Positions 25,580 through 34,475 of a stretch of DNA of 64,000 nt are shown in pieces. A program made the position numbers and the translations under genes. Source of the stretch: Limnobacter sp. SAORIC-580 (GTDB lineage Bacteria > Pseudomonadota > Gammaproteobacteria > Burkholderiales > Burkholderiaceae_B); contig NZ_CP053084.1 of NCBI RefSeq assembly GCF_013004065.1, forward strand, positions 1,798,001 through 1,862,000, given 5' to 3'. The stretch's first letter is position 1. Every line of letters starts with the position of its first letter. The notes under the pieces were generated by a model. That model did no database searches. It had not been told where the DNA came from and saw only the letters and a list, made by a program, of their open reading frames with translations.

Positions 25580-27661
25580 TCAGAACTGTAAATTGGCTGT
25601 TAGCCGAACATGCCGTGGCAGGGATGGATGAAAAGTTTTTCCAAACGCCGGGCTCCCTGCGAGAAAATAATCCTGCGCATACTGAATATCGCTATTGTCC
25701 CGGTCGAACAAATTGAATATAGACAAATTCAAACTGAGATCTTTGTTCACCTTGAAGTTGAAGAACAGATCCGAATTGATCACTGAGTCCGATTCAATGC
25801 TCCGGTCTTCCACCAAAGGCGCGCTGCCCACATATTTCAACTTGTAACCCACTTTGAAATTACCCCAGGTTTGACCCAACGACACGGCCGCAGACTCCTC
25901 TATCGCGTTGGGAATACCATTGTCTTGCACACCGACAAAACGAGCATCCACAAGAGTCACGAAGCCATCAATTTCAAAGCCGGTTTTGTTGAAATAACTT
26001 GCAATCAATTCAAGCCCGTTCCGCTTGGTCGCCCCCCTGGGTTCGGTGGTACCAGCATCACCGACAAAAACCAGTTCAGAATCACTCTCTAACTGGAACA
26101 AGGTCGCGGAGGCACTCAAATTTCTTGAGGTATTGGTAGTTTTCACACCCACCTCTGAACCACGGGTATTCACGATATAGTCCACAGGGTTTGCTGTGAA
26201 CAAACCGCGGGGATCATTGCTGTGAAAACCCCGACCAATGGACAAAAACAACTCGGTGTCATGTTCAAATGGAGTAATGCTTGCGCTGAACTTTGGGCTG
26301 AATTGCTGATCATTTCGAGAACCACTTCGCGTCACATTGGGTGTTGTCAGGTCTTCATCGTCATCAAACTGACCGTTTAAATCAACATCGAACTGGTCAT
26401 ATCGCAAGCCGCCAGTCAGTTTGAGCCAAGACACTGGAAGCAGTTGCTGCGAGACAAAAATACCCAAATTGCTTTGCTCAAAAGAATCTTCGCTTCGAGT
26501 GGCCAATCGCTCTCGGGCTATTGTGTCGTAGAGCCCCGCCGGGTTTACATCATCTACCCGATAGTCAAACCCGACCGCCAATTGGGAACGCATGAACGAC
26601 AAATTTTCAAACAGGGTGTGTGTCACTCCACCACCAAAGGTCACCCTGCTGTCGAACTGGTTAAACTGGTCAGAAATCACTCCCGGGCGGCCAAGCGCCG
26701 TGTTGTCCCTAAGCCCATAAGTGAAATCGCTGAAAAGATTCAGTTTGTAATCCACCAGGTAAGCCCGTAGCTGCGTGATCGATTGATCCCAAGCCAGGGT
26801 GAAATTGCCTGAAACAGCATGCCGTTGCGTGAATCCACCCGCGGTTGGGTCAAGGCTTCCAAATCGACCCACCAAACCCTGATTAACCGCATCAACTGGA
26901 ATGTGATCGGTCGACGTCCATTGTGATTCATAGCCTGAGTATTGCAGCTCGAAGCGTTTGCTTGAATCAATTCGATGACTTAATTTCAACAGCGCATTGT
27001 ATTTGTATTGATTCTCTGCGACCTCCCAGGGACCATCGTTGTCAGTCAACTCAAAGGCATACAGTAGTTTGGTTTGATCTTCATTGAAAGACACTGAATT
27101 GGCCAACAAACCACGCCGATAACCAAATTCACCCACCGACAATGAAGCCAATCCCCTTTTTAGCTCGCTCACATAATCGATGTTCAAAGATCCCGCAGAG
27201 CTGAAATCACCGTCTTGCGCAAAATAAGGGCCCTTGCGGTACTCCACGCGAGACAACAACTCGGGAATGATCATGTTTGAATCTGCGTACCCCTGCCCGT
27301 GCGCGTGACCCGGCAGGTTCAAGGGCGCACCCAAAAAGTTAATCGACAAGTCTGTGCCGTGATCAAGACTGAAGCCACGCAAAAAGTATTGATTGGCTTT
27401 GCCACCACCAGAGTGCTGGGTCACATTCAAACCGGGTACAGCCTCCAGCACATCCGAGGATCTTGCCGGATTCTGGTTGGCCAATCGCCGTGCACCGAGT
27501 ATGCCTTGGGAACTGGTGATTCCGCCCAAAGTATGAATAGCCTCGATACTTTCCGTCACCGACACTTCATCAAGCTCTTGGGAATCAAAATGAATGCCGT
27601 GGGCACTGGAAATACGCGGCATCAGGGCCAAACCACACACCCCAAAGACAATCAATTTCAT
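25580..27661 (-). CDS. TonB-dependent outer-membrane receptor
   Basis: The protein (693 residues from the ATG at 27661) has a signal peptide ending ISSAHG, a plug domain (NPARSSDVLEAVPGLNVTQHSGGGKANQYFLRGF) and a long beta-barrel ending in the outer-membrane phenylalanine signature (HVRLTANLQF). It imports a ligand with energy from TonB-ExbBD. An ATG at 27673 is also possible; starts further upstream are excluded because they lie in a terminator. His-rich stretches near the plug (PGHAHGQGYADS) hint at metal binding but this is speculative. Ligand unknown. The DUF4331 and mini-lipoprotein genes lie directly upstream on the same strand. Confidence 0.88.
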   Translation of the reverse strand: MKLIVFGVCGLALMPRISSAHGIHFDSQELDEVSVTESIEAIHTLGGITSSQGILGARRLANQNPARSSDVLEAVPGLNVTQHSGGGKANQYFLRGFSLDHGTDLSINFLGAPLNLPGHAHGQGYADSNMIIPELLSRVEYRKGPYFAQDGDFSSAGSLNIDYVSELKRGLASLSVGEFGYRRGLLANSVSFNEDQTKLLYAFELTDNDGPWEVAENQYKYNALLKLSHRIDSSKRFELQYSGYESQWTSTDHIPVDAVNQGLVGRFGSLDPTAGGFTQRHAVSGNFTLAWDQSITQLRAYLVDYKLNLFSDFTYGLRDNTALGRPGVISDQFNQFDSRVTFGGGVTHTLFENLSFMRSQLAVGFDYRVDDVNPAGLYDTIARERLATRSEDSFEQSNLGIFVSQQLLPVSWLKLTGGLRYDQFDVDLNGQFDDDEDLTTPNVTRSGSRNDQQFSPKFSASITPFEHDTELFLSIGRGFHSNDPRGLFTANPVDYIVNTRGSEVGVKTTNTSRNLSASATLFQLESDSELVFVGDAGTTEPRGATKRNGLELIASYFNKTGFEIDGFVTLVDARFVGVQDNGIPNAIEESAAVSLGQTWGNFKVGYKLKYVGSAPLVEDRSIESDSVINSDLFFNFKVNKDLSLNLSIFNLFDRDNSDIQYAQDYFLAGSPAFGKTFHPSLPRHVRLTANLQF

Positions 27662-27675
27662 GTAGAAATCCATCC

Positions 27676-27710
27676 AAAAAAAATCCCGCAGCCACACTTG
27701 CTACGGGATT
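27676..27710 (-). terminator. Intrinsic terminator between the mini-lipoprotein and the TonB receptor
   Basis: On the minus strand AATCCCGTAGC pairs with GCTGCGGGATT over 11 positions with one T-G pair and is followed by T8. It follows the mini-lipoprotein stop by about 33 bases. It would stop most transcription from the DUF4331 promoter before the receptor; read-through may allow low receptor expression. Confidence 0.8.
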
Positions 27711-27743
27711 CTTAAAATACTGTATCAAATTTTTGCTGTGTAA

Positions 27744-27983
27744 TTAGTCTGGAAGATCGAAGGGCTCTGCTGTTTCGGAGGTCGCCAACATCAGGTTACT
27801 GACGTTTTCAGGTTCACCGGTTTCAGAAGTGCTGCGCACCAAGGCACCCGCCTCAGATGCATTGATATTCCCGTCACCTGCTGCGCTACCCAGGTTAAAA
27901 GGTGAGCCATCACCTCCACAGGCCCCCAAGGTGAGCAGCAAAGCCGCGCCTGTGGCCAATCCAAGTTTGCTTTTCAGTTTCAT
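27744..27983 (-). CDS. Mini-lipoprotein with SET-EP repeats (79 aa)
   Basis: The 79-residue product has a lipoprotein signal with lipobox LGAC, leaving a mature peptide of about 58 residues. The mature part is Gly/Ser/Ala-rich and contains two near-repeats, STSETGEPENVS and ATSETAEPFDLP, each placing SET-x-EP before an acidic or hydrophobic end. It is encoded between the DUF4331 gene (21 bases upstream) and a TonB receptor, with an intrinsic terminator after it. I do not know its function; it could be a small surface anchor or a partner of the DUF4331 protein. Confidence 0.72.
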   Translation of the reverse strand: MKLKSKLGLATGAALLLTLGACGGDGSPFNLGSAAGDGNINASEAGALVRSTSETGEPENVSNLMLATSETAEPFDLPD

Positions 27984-28004
27984 TTAAAGCTCCTTGATAT
28001 GAAA

Positions 28005-29609
28005 TTAATTCCTTGCACCTGGAATTGGCGTGTTCAAGAATGGAAAACGACTCAAAAACATAACCTGTTCCTGAGCCACCGCATCATGAAGCGTTAATGA
28101 TGTTTGTCCCAAGGGCACGCTGTTTGGGTTACAGGCCGAGGTAAGACTGGTTCCTGGCACCGTATTGAGACCAAGACCGTTAGTGGTACCATTTGCCACA
28201 CACAAACCGCCCATCACTGCAACCAGAGAAATGTCGACCACGTCATCAATTGGTCTGCGACCATTTGGATAACCCGCATTGTCGTTACCGATTACGCCCA
28301 AGGTGTTCTGGTTCGCAATCGGTGTTGGTGGTGTTGTCGTGTTCAAACGCATCATTTCTGACAAGGTTACATTTGCCGGGCGATTCACGCCCTGAATACC
28401 CGCCAAAAATACATTGAGCAGGTCGGTGCGCGGAAAGTTGGTCGGAGCTGTATTTTGCAGCCCCGGTACAACCATGCTGATCAGCTGCGGCAAAGTGGGG
28501 TTAGACACATAGGTCAGGAACTGACCATCGCCGCTGGGCTTTGACGCATTGAAACGGTCCTTGTCTTTCAAGCCAATCACCACCTCATTCACCAAGGGCA
28601 TGCCAAGGCGGGAAACCTGTACCCATGCACCACCCACTTTCTCGGCAGTTTGATGCCCTTGGGCAGGCACACCATCGCCAATTTGCACTTGACGCAAGCT
28701 GGCTGTGGTCCAGCCACCAATTACCTTTTCAGTGCTGGGGGCCAAACAATCCTTGTGAATTTCCAACGCAATGCTGGTGATGTTTTTGTCTTGAATTGAA
28801 TTGACGGCGGCAGCATTGGCGTTTGCGCTGCTGCGATTCGAAATGGCACTGGCCGGGGCATTCACCAAATCAAAAATTGTACCCAAATTCACTGCAAAAC
28901 CTTCCTGCCGCTGGCCTACAAACACGCGTGCCTGGTTGGTACCCGCTGCACAGCCAGGGATGGTCACATTGTGAATGTGCGCATCGGCATAGCTTTGATA
29001 AGCCGCCGCGTTACCCAGGGTTTTTTCACCAATGTAATCTACGGGCTTTTCCAACGTGGTGCTGCCCCCACTGGTTTTGGCCGCCAAAGTACGATTACCG
29101 TTGCGTCGCCCATCGCGCACTACTGTCATGGTGTAGGTTTCATTCAGATTCAAATTGGGATCTGACAGTGTGGACACCGCACCCGCTTGAATCAAGGGAA
29201 TGCTGACCGAAGGCGTGTTACTCCCGCTTCCAATCGGAAGCGCAATATCCTTGAGATTATTTCTGAAATTAAACTGAAATGTAATTTCTTCCTGCGCATC
29301 GCCATCGTTGTCGATGTGAATTTCATACAGCGCGTTGGGATCCATTGAAAAATAATTTGGACCACCGTAGCCGTCTTGAAGGGGCTGATAATTGGCAATC
29401 AAGGTAATGAAATCTGACCGGTTGGTCTCGTAGCTGCGGAACATGTAAAAATCAGTTCCGTCTGCTTTCGGAGTAGTCGTGATTGAAGGCGCTTCACGGT
29501 GGCTAGAAGCCAAAGCCGCAACGCTGACGACAGCCAAAAGACTGCCCGCTAAAATATTGAACTTAAACTTGTTGTTCTTGGTTGTGTTTGTCTTCCTCTG
29601 TACTTTCAT
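28005..29609 (-). CDS. DUF4331 family exported protein
   Basis: From the ATG at 29609, with AGGGAG upstream, the 534-residue protein has a signal peptide (FNILAGSLLAVVSVAALA) and begins SSHREAPSI, the hallmark of DUF4331 proteins. Further motifs are DGTDFYMFRSYE, NYFSMDPNALYEIHIDNDGDAQEEITFQF and the late NDNAGYPNGRRPIDDVVD. The family is exported and its biochemical function is not established. It is the first gene of a unit with the mini-lipoprotein and, beyond a terminator, the TonB receptor. The 5' region (29610-29771) is AT-rich and probably carries two divergent promoters. Confidence 0.85.
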   Translation of the reverse strand: MKVQRKTNTTKNNKFKFNILAGSLLAVVSVAALASSHREAPSITTTPKADGTDFYMFRSYETNRSDFITLIANYQPLQDGYGGPNYFSMDPNALYEIHIDNDGDAQEEITFQFNFRNNLKDIALPIGSGSNTPSVSIPLIQAGAVSTLSDPNLNLNETYTMTVVRDGRRNGNRTLAAKTSGGSTTLEKPVDYIGEKTLGNAAAYQSYADAHIHNVTIPGCAAGTNQARVFVGQRQEGFAVNLGTIFDLVNAPASAISNRSSANANAAAVNSIQDKNITSIALEIHKDCLAPSTEKVIGGWTTASLRQVQIGDGVPAQGHQTAEKVGGAWVQVSRLGMPLVNEVVIGLKDKDRFNASKPSGDGQFLTYVSNPTLPQLISMVVPGLQNTAPTNFPRTDLLNVFLAGIQGVNRPANVTLSEMMRLNTTTPPTPIANQNTLGVIGNDNAGYPNGRRPIDDVVDISLVAVMGGLCVANGTTNGLGLNTVPGTSLTSACNPNSVPLGQTSLTLHDAVAQEQVMFLSRFPFLNTPIPGARN

Positions 29610-29771
29610 AATAACTCCCTGACTTCCAGTTGGTGCTTCCAAAAACTACACTTACAAAACCTCTTTTTCGAGTATAGGTTTCAATAATTGTTAACACAAT
29701 GACAATTACTGCAACAATTACTACTTAATCAACCTAACATTCTTTCTACTAACCAATTAACTGGGTTTTGG

Positions 29772-30464
29772 ATGCGTCAATACAAATATTATGAATTCGT
29801 CCTGGTTGCCTTTGTGGCCGTACTGTTGTGTTCCAACCTGATCGGCCCCGCAAAAATTGCCGAACTGAATTTGCCTTTGCTTGGCACTGTTACTTTTGCA
29901 GCGGGTGTGTTGTTCTTCCCCATTTCTTACATATTCAGCGACATCCTGACTGAGGTGTATGGTTACGGCCGCGACCGCAGGGCTGTTTGGGCAGGTTTCG
30001 GGGCTTTGGCCTTTGCATCGTTCATGGCATTCACCGTGGTGAATCTTCCTGCCGCATCCTTCTGGGTCGACAAACAGGCTGCAGTTGAAAGTGTGTTTGG
30101 CAACACCTGGCGCATTGTGCTGGCCTCGCTAATTGCATTTTGGAGCGGCAGCTTTATCAACAGCTTTGTGCTGGCCAAAATGAAAATATGGACCCAGGGC
30201 AAATGGTTGTGGACCCGTACCATTGGCTCCACTGTGGTGGGTGAGTTCGTAGACTCTGGCTTGTTCTACACCATCGCATTTTGGGGGATTATGACCACCG
30301 ATCAAATCATCACCGTGGCATTGACGCAGTACGTGCTAAAAACCAGCTGGGAAATACTGGCGACGCCGCTCACCTACTGGGTAGTAGCGCGTTTGAAACG
30401 TGCAGAAAACGAAGATTATTACGACAGAGACACCAACTTCACGCCATTCAGTTTGAAGGTGTAA
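29772..30464 (+). CDS. yhhQ: YhhQ-type queuosine precursor transporter (VUT family)
   Basis: The 230-residue membrane protein has about six hydrophobic helices and VUT-family motifs: SYIFSDILTEVYGYGRDRR near the second helix and VGEFVDSGLFY. YhhQ imports queuosine precursors (preQ0/preQ1) for tRNA modification. The ATG at 29772 is the only start with a good family N-terminus. No preQ1 riboswitch was found in the 129-base upstream region. It ends by overlapping the convergent NlpC/P60 gene by 17 bases. Confidence 0.88.
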   Translation: MRQYKYYEFVLVAFVAVLLCSNLIGPAKIAELNLPLLGTVTFAAGVLFFPISYIFSDILTEVYGYGRDRRAVWAGFGALAFASFMAFTVVNLPAASFWVDKQAAVESVFGNTWRIVLASLIAFWSGSFINSFVLAKMKIWTQGKWLWTRTIGSTVVGEFVDSGLFYTIAFWGIMTTDQIITVALTQYVLKTSWEILATPLTYWVVARLKRAENEDYYDRDTNFTPFSLKV

Positions 30465-30978
30465 TACCCGCCAAACCCACGCGGCGTGCGGTAATAAAAT
30501 GGCGTTGCCAATATGGACTGAACAGCTTCGCTATTTCAACACCAGCGCGCGTGGACACATGCATAAACTGGTTGTCACCCACATACACGCCCACATGCCG
30601 GCGTGTGGGGCCTGTGCGAAAAAACAGGAGGTCACCAGAACGCAAATCGGAGAGATCGACCCGCTCGCCCATGGTCATTTGCTCTCGTGAACTGCGTGGT
30701 AAGCGCAGCTGGAATTTGTCTTGAAACAAGGTTTGAATAAAACTGGAACAGTCCACGCCGTTGGTACCGGTGCCACCCAGCTTGTGGCGTGTACCCGCCC
30801 AATTTGAATAATGGGCCAACAAAGCGTTTTGAATTTCATTGCTATACGACTGCTCGGCCGCGGGCGGATTCAATAGGGAATCAAGGGAGGAATCACTGAA
30901 TGCAAGGCCAGGCCAGAATGCAACGATCAACACAAGAAAACTGCTTTTCACTTTGTTGAAACGTCTCACACTGGCCAT
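30448..30978 (-). CDS. NlpC/P60 family peptidoglycan endopeptidase
   Basis: From the ATG at 30978 (AGGAA upstream) this is a 176-residue exported protein with signal peptide (FLVLIVAFWPGLAFS). The catalytic cysteine is in NGVDCSSFIQTLF, the first histidine in RHVGVYVGD and a further polar residue in FMHVSTRAG, as in NlpC/P60 enzymes that cut the peptide side chains of peptidoglycan. The order RSGDLLFFRTGPTRRHVGVYVG is canonical. It is a single-domain enzyme, likely a cell-separation or recycling hydrolase in the periplasm. It overlaps the end of yhhQ by 17 bases in convergent orientation. Confidence 0.9.
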   Translation of the reverse strand: MASVRRFNKVKSSFLVLIVAFWPGLAFSDSSLDSLLNPPAAEQSYSNEIQNALLAHYSNWAGTRHKLGGTGTNGVDCSSFIQTLFQDKFQLRLPRSSREQMTMGERVDLSDLRSGDLLFFRTGPTRRHVGVYVGDNQFMHVSTRAGVEIAKLFSPYWQRHFITARRVGLAGITPSN

Positions 30979-31147
30979 GCGTATGTTCCTGGAATCATAT
31001 TGAGGAAAAGCGTCTGCTTGCTGTAAGGGGACCGTATCATAGCGGCAAAGTGCAGAACAATCGGTAAAACTTGGTGAGAAACTCGAAACTGGTTCAAGTC
31101 TGGCCGGCAAACCGCTGAGATCGCGGCTTGCCGACACGAAGAAGAAA

Positions 31148-32491
31148 TTACTTGTTGGCGAAATACTCATTGGTAAGCTTCACGATAACCGGTGAAAGCA
31201 ACAGCAGCGAAACCAGGTTGGGCAAGGCCATGAAGGCATTCAATGTATCGGCCACCAGCCAAACGAAGTCGAGTTGAGTGACCGCACCCACCATGACGAA
31301 ACCTGTCCACAAAACGCGGTAAGGCATGGTGATGGCAGTGCCTGCAATAAACTCCCAGCACTTTTCACCGAAATATGACCAACCCAGAATGGTGGTGAAA
31401 GCGAAGAAGGCCAGCGACAAGGCCAACACATATTCACCCACGCCTGGTAAACCTGTTGCATAAGCACTGGAACTCAGTGCGGCGCCGTTCAAGCCGCTGC
31501 TCCAGACACCAGTGACCACGATCACCAGGCCGGTCATGGTGCACACAATAATGGTGTCGATGAAGGTACCCATCATGCCCACCAAGCCCGATTCCACCGG
31601 GTTGCTGCTTTGGCCGGCTGCTTGTGCAATACCAGCCGTGCCCAAGCCAGCCTCATTGGAGAAAATACCGCGCGCAACACCATATCGAATGGCCAGCATG
31701 ATTGCTGCACCGGCAAAACCACCAGTGGCAGCAACCGGGTTGAAGGCACTTTCGATGATGAGGGCAAAAGCAGCAGGTACTTGGTCGATGTACATTCCCA
31801 GAATAATGACCGAAGCAACGATGTAAGCCACGCACATGAACGGAACCACTTTTTGTGCCACTGCACCAATTCGCTTCACGCCGCCGATCAACACAAAACC
31901 CACCAGCACGGTCATCACGATGCCGGAAATCCATTTGTCGATGCCAAAGGTTACATTCAGCACATCTGCAACACTGTTGGACTGAACCATATTGCCGATA
32001 CCAAAACCGGCCAGACCACCGAACAGTGCGAATGCAAAGCCTAGCCATTTCCAGTTTTTACCCAAGCCATTTTTAATGGCATACATTGGGCCACCAACCT
32101 GCTGACCACGTGAATCGGTTTCTCGGTAATGCACCGCCAACAGCACCTCGGCATACTTGGTGGCCATACCCACCAGCGCAGTCATCCACATCCAGAACAA
32201 GGCACCGGGACCACCCAAAGCAATGGCTGTGGCCACGCCCGCAATATTGCCGGTACCCACAGTGGCAGCCAGTGCGGTCATCAGTGCAGCGTAAGGGGTA
32301 ATGTCGCCTTTCGCGCCTGCCTGGGGACTTCGACTTTTCCAAATCCACTTGAAGCCCATGCCAATTTTAAATATTGGCATCAACTTCAAACGCAGCTGCA
32401 AAAACAGACCGGTACCCAGAATGGCAACAAGCATGGGTGGCCCCCACACAATTCCGTTGATTGAATTAACAAACTGCGTAAGTGCTTCCAT
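31148..32491 (-). CDS. AGCS-family sodium:alanine/glycine symporter
   Basis: The start is the ATG at 32491, with AAGGAG upstream; the 447-residue protein fits the AGCS family, with about ten hydrophobic helices and the motifs LGTGLFLQLRL, ALAATVGTGNIAGVATAI (substrate and Na+ site) and EAGLGTAGIAQAA. It co-transports Na+ with alanine or glycine. An upstream in-frame extension of 35 codons is Cys/His-rich and not part of the family. A bidirectional intrinsic terminator at 32617-32646 lies just upstream and isolates it from the Cys-rich small gene. Confidence 0.92.
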   Translation of the reverse strand: MEALTQFVNSINGIVWGPPMLVAILGTGLFLQLRLKLMPIFKIGMGFKWIWKSRSPQAGAKGDITPYAALMTALAATVGTGNIAGVATAIALGGPGALFWMWMTALVGMATKYAEVLLAVHYRETDSRGQQVGGPMYAIKNGLGKNWKWLGFAFALFGGLAGFGIGNMVQSNSVADVLNVTFGIDKWISGIVMTVLVGFVLIGGVKRIGAVAQKVVPFMCVAYIVASVIILGMYIDQVPAAFALIIESAFNPVAATGGFAGAAIMLAIRYGVARGIFSNEAGLGTAGIAQAAGQSSNPVESGLVGMMGTFIDTIIVCTMTGLVIVVTGVWSSGLNGAALSSSAYATGLPGVGEYVLALSLAFFAFTTILGWSYFGEKCWEFIAGTAITMPYRVLWTGFVMVGAVTQLDFVWLVADTLNAFMALPNLVSLLLLSPVIVKLTNEYFANK

Positions 32492-32616
32492 GCATTGTTC
32501 TCCTTGTTGTGAAAAGCGATGCGCCGAATTGGTGCTGCAATGGCGAATGGTCAGTTTAGTATGCAAGCAATGTGCCTGAGAAACACTTTTTAACAAATCG
32601 AGAAACTTATTGACAT

Positions 32617-32646
32617 AAAAAAACCCCGAACCAGGTCGGGGTTTTT
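32617..32646. terminator. Bidirectional intrinsic terminator
   Basis: ACCCCGA and TCGGGGT pair around a short ACCAGG loop, with A-run before and T-run after, so the hairpin can terminate on both strands. It separates the Cys-rich small gene from the AGCS symporter; on the minus strand it ends the small gene's transcript. Confidence 0.85.
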
Positions 32647-32664
32647 CAGAAAAAGTATCGCAAC

Positions 32665-32793
32665 TTACTGTTTCTTTTCAGGCTGCTTCTCGCCGGCTTT
32701 GGGTTGATCACCCAGAATCGACTTGGCAGGACAAATTTTAAATGCAGGACATTTTTGACAACCAACAGCAATCGCAATCGGGCAAACAGTCAT
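32665..32793 (-). CDS. Small Cys-rich protein (42 aa), probable metal-binding
   Basis: A complete 42-codon gene is read on the minus strand from ATG at 32793 to TAA at 32665. It encodes four cysteines spaced C4-x7-C12-x2-C15-x5-C21, all in the conserved-looking N-terminal half (MTVCPIAIAVGCQKC, then PAFKICPAKSILGD), followed by a Lys/Gln/Glu/Pro-rich tail. The pattern looks like a zinc or iron-sulfur knuckle rather than chance. GAGGA lies upstream and an intrinsic terminator follows 18 bases after the stop, so it is an independent gene. It is too short for most gene callers. I recall similar short proteins in proteobacteria but assign no function. Confidence 0.75.
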   Translation of the reverse strand: MTVCPIAIAVGCQKCPAFKICPAKSILGDQPKAGEKQPEKKQ

Positions 32794-32844
32794 GGCGGTC
32801 CTCGTTTGTGGTTATGGGAAAGCTCCCGCACGCAGTATTGCAGA

Positions 32845-33741
32845 TTAATGCAGCGTTCCGCTAGGAGATTTGTTCAGTTGATGATTCACAAAATTCTGGG
32901 CAGCCTTGCGTGCGAGATTTTCCTCTTCGGCAGACACATCATCAAGCAACAATTGAAGTTGGTCGGGTATGTCGGTTTCCGGAAAAAGCACCTGGTAAAT
33001 ATAAAGCCAACTTAAAGCCACACCGCGATCCTTCTGCACTTCCACCCCATCGAGATACAACAAAGACAAGCTCAACATGGACAAGGGCGAACCCAGCTTG
33101 GCCGCCTCAGTCAGATAAGCCATGGCCAACGCCGCATTCTTTGCAACGCCTTTGCCATGCAAGTAATACACACCCACATTGTGCATGGCCTGAGACAGGC
33201 CGCCCTGAGCGGCCTTGTCAAAATATTTGAAGGCTTGCGCAAAATCGGGCTTGTTCGCACGCTCAAGTTCAAGTGCCAAGTGGTAAGCGGAATTGGGGTC
33301 GCCCAAGTCAGCGGCTTGCCGCAGGTATTGCTGGGTTAGTTGCGCATCAGCATCCAGACACCCCTCAACCCCGCCCTTGTACATTTGCACCAAAGTCAGT
33401 ACAGCCATCAACACATTGGCATGCGCGGCTTGTTGTAGCAGGTCCATGCCACGAGAAAAATCCTGACTACCCAGTTCACCTGACACCAGCAAACGCCCAA
33501 GAATTACCTTGGCGTCCACTTCCCCGGCCATCACGCCCTTTTCAAGCCATTCCAAAGCCAGCGTGCAATCATCGACGCTGCGATTTTCAGCATACAAGTA
33601 AGTAAAGGCGATCAGGTTGCAGTGTCCATCCCATTGATTGCTCAACGTATCCAGCAAACGCTGGCGGGCCTGCACCAACTTCTTCCCAACAAAAAGGGAT
33701 TTGATTTCGTCGGTGAATTCAACGGGAGGCTGGGATTGCAT
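32845..33741 (-). CDS. Sel1-like repeat (TPR-like) protein
   Basis: The 298-residue product consists of Sel1-like repeats, recognised by AxxGDPxxxYHLALEL, GLSQAMHNVGVYYLHGKG, KNAALAMAYLTEAAKLG and GSPLSMLSLSLLYLDG. These helical repeats scaffold protein-protein contacts. There is no signal peptide or other domain, so it should be cytoplasmic. Its ATG at 33741 lies 47 bases from the divergent gene. Sel1 proteins take part in stress response, secretion or toxin delivery; which one applies here cannot be told. Confidence 0.85.
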   Translation of the reverse strand: MQSQPPVEFTDEIKSLFVGKKLVQARQRLLDTLSNQWDGHCNLIAFTYLYAENRSVDDCTLALEWLEKGVMAGEVDAKVILGRLLVSGELGSQDFSRGMDLLQQAAHANVLMAVLTLVQMYKGGVEGCLDADAQLTQQYLRQAADLGDPNSAYHLALELERANKPDFAQAFKYFDKAAQGGLSQAMHNVGVYYLHGKGVAKNAALAMAYLTEAAKLGSPLSMLSLSLLYLDGVEVQKDRGVALSWLYIYQVLFPETDIPDQLQLLLDDVSAEEENLARKAAQNFVNHQLNKSPSGTLH

Positions 33742-33788
33742 GGCGTGTTAAACGTAAACTGTGTGAATCGAGATCTTACTGAAGAAAC

Positions 33789-34472
33789 ATGAACACACCC
33801 TACATTGCCGTTCAAATCAAAGAAGATGTTTACACCCAGATGAAAGCGCTGCACCAGCGTGCATCCAAACCCATCAGCGATGAAGACAAGGCGCTGGGCG
33901 CCGACCTGCTGGCGCAAACCTATGTGCAACTGCTCGACACCTGCTTTACTCACCTGCTCGATGAATTGAACAAAACCCAACCCGACAAAATGCTGCAAGA
34001 CGCGTCGAAGGTGATACACAAGGTACAAAGCGAGGCACAACACTACATCGGCTGGCTTATCAAGTTTATTGCCAACAAACGTGTGCCACCCGTGATTCAC
34101 CACTTTCACGACATGGTTCACATTTTGAACCTGACTGGCCAAGAGCACCCCTATATCGTAATTCCGGTCACTACAACGTATGCAGAAAACGCCAGCAACG
34201 TAATGAACGCCTTGGCTCAGCGTGACGATACACGCATTGAAGAAGGTGTTGAGCTGCTGATTGAAGCCATAGAGACAGCACTGGTGCCTTTGGTATACAC
34301 ACCCAAAGACCTGATGGGTTTCAATTTTGTGATCAGCAAAACAATCAATGGCGTAATCAATGTGCTACACACCTTGTTCAAGCACACGCTGCGCAAACTG
34401 CCGCCACACATCAACATTGAAAGTTACCCGGCCATTGCAGCCCACTTTGAAACATTTCTGATCAGAAAGTAA
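33789..34472 (+). CDS. Hypothetical helical protein
   Basis: This 227-residue protein is not recognised. It has no signal peptide and is mostly helical (LGADLLAQTYVQLLDTCF, EGVELLIEAIETALVPLVY), with several His residues (VIHHFHDMVHIL). One weakly hydrophobic stretch (LMGFNFVISKTINGVINVL) could be a single membrane-associated helix. It begins MNTPYIAVQI with the ATG at 33789 and lies divergent to the Sel1 gene. It is convergent with the alpha/beta hydrolase operon, three bases from its end. Confidence 0.68.
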   Translation: MNTPYIAVQIKEDVYTQMKALHQRASKPISDEDKALGADLLAQTYVQLLDTCFTHLLDELNKTQPDKMLQDASKVIHKVQSEAQHYIGWLIKFIANKRVPPVIHHFHDMVHILNLTGQEHPYIVIPVTTTYAENASNVMNALAQRDDTRIEEGVELLIEAIETALVPLVYTPKDLMGFNFVISKTINGVINVLHTLFKHTLRKLPPHINIESYPAIAAHFETFLIRK

Positions 34473-34475
34473 GTT

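Noticed and set aside
29643-29771. Possible preQ1 riboswitch upstream of yhhQ
   Set aside because: YhhQ genes are sometimes controlled this way, but the short preQ1-I core (C-rich loop and A-rich tail) is not present; only AT-rich sequence is seen.
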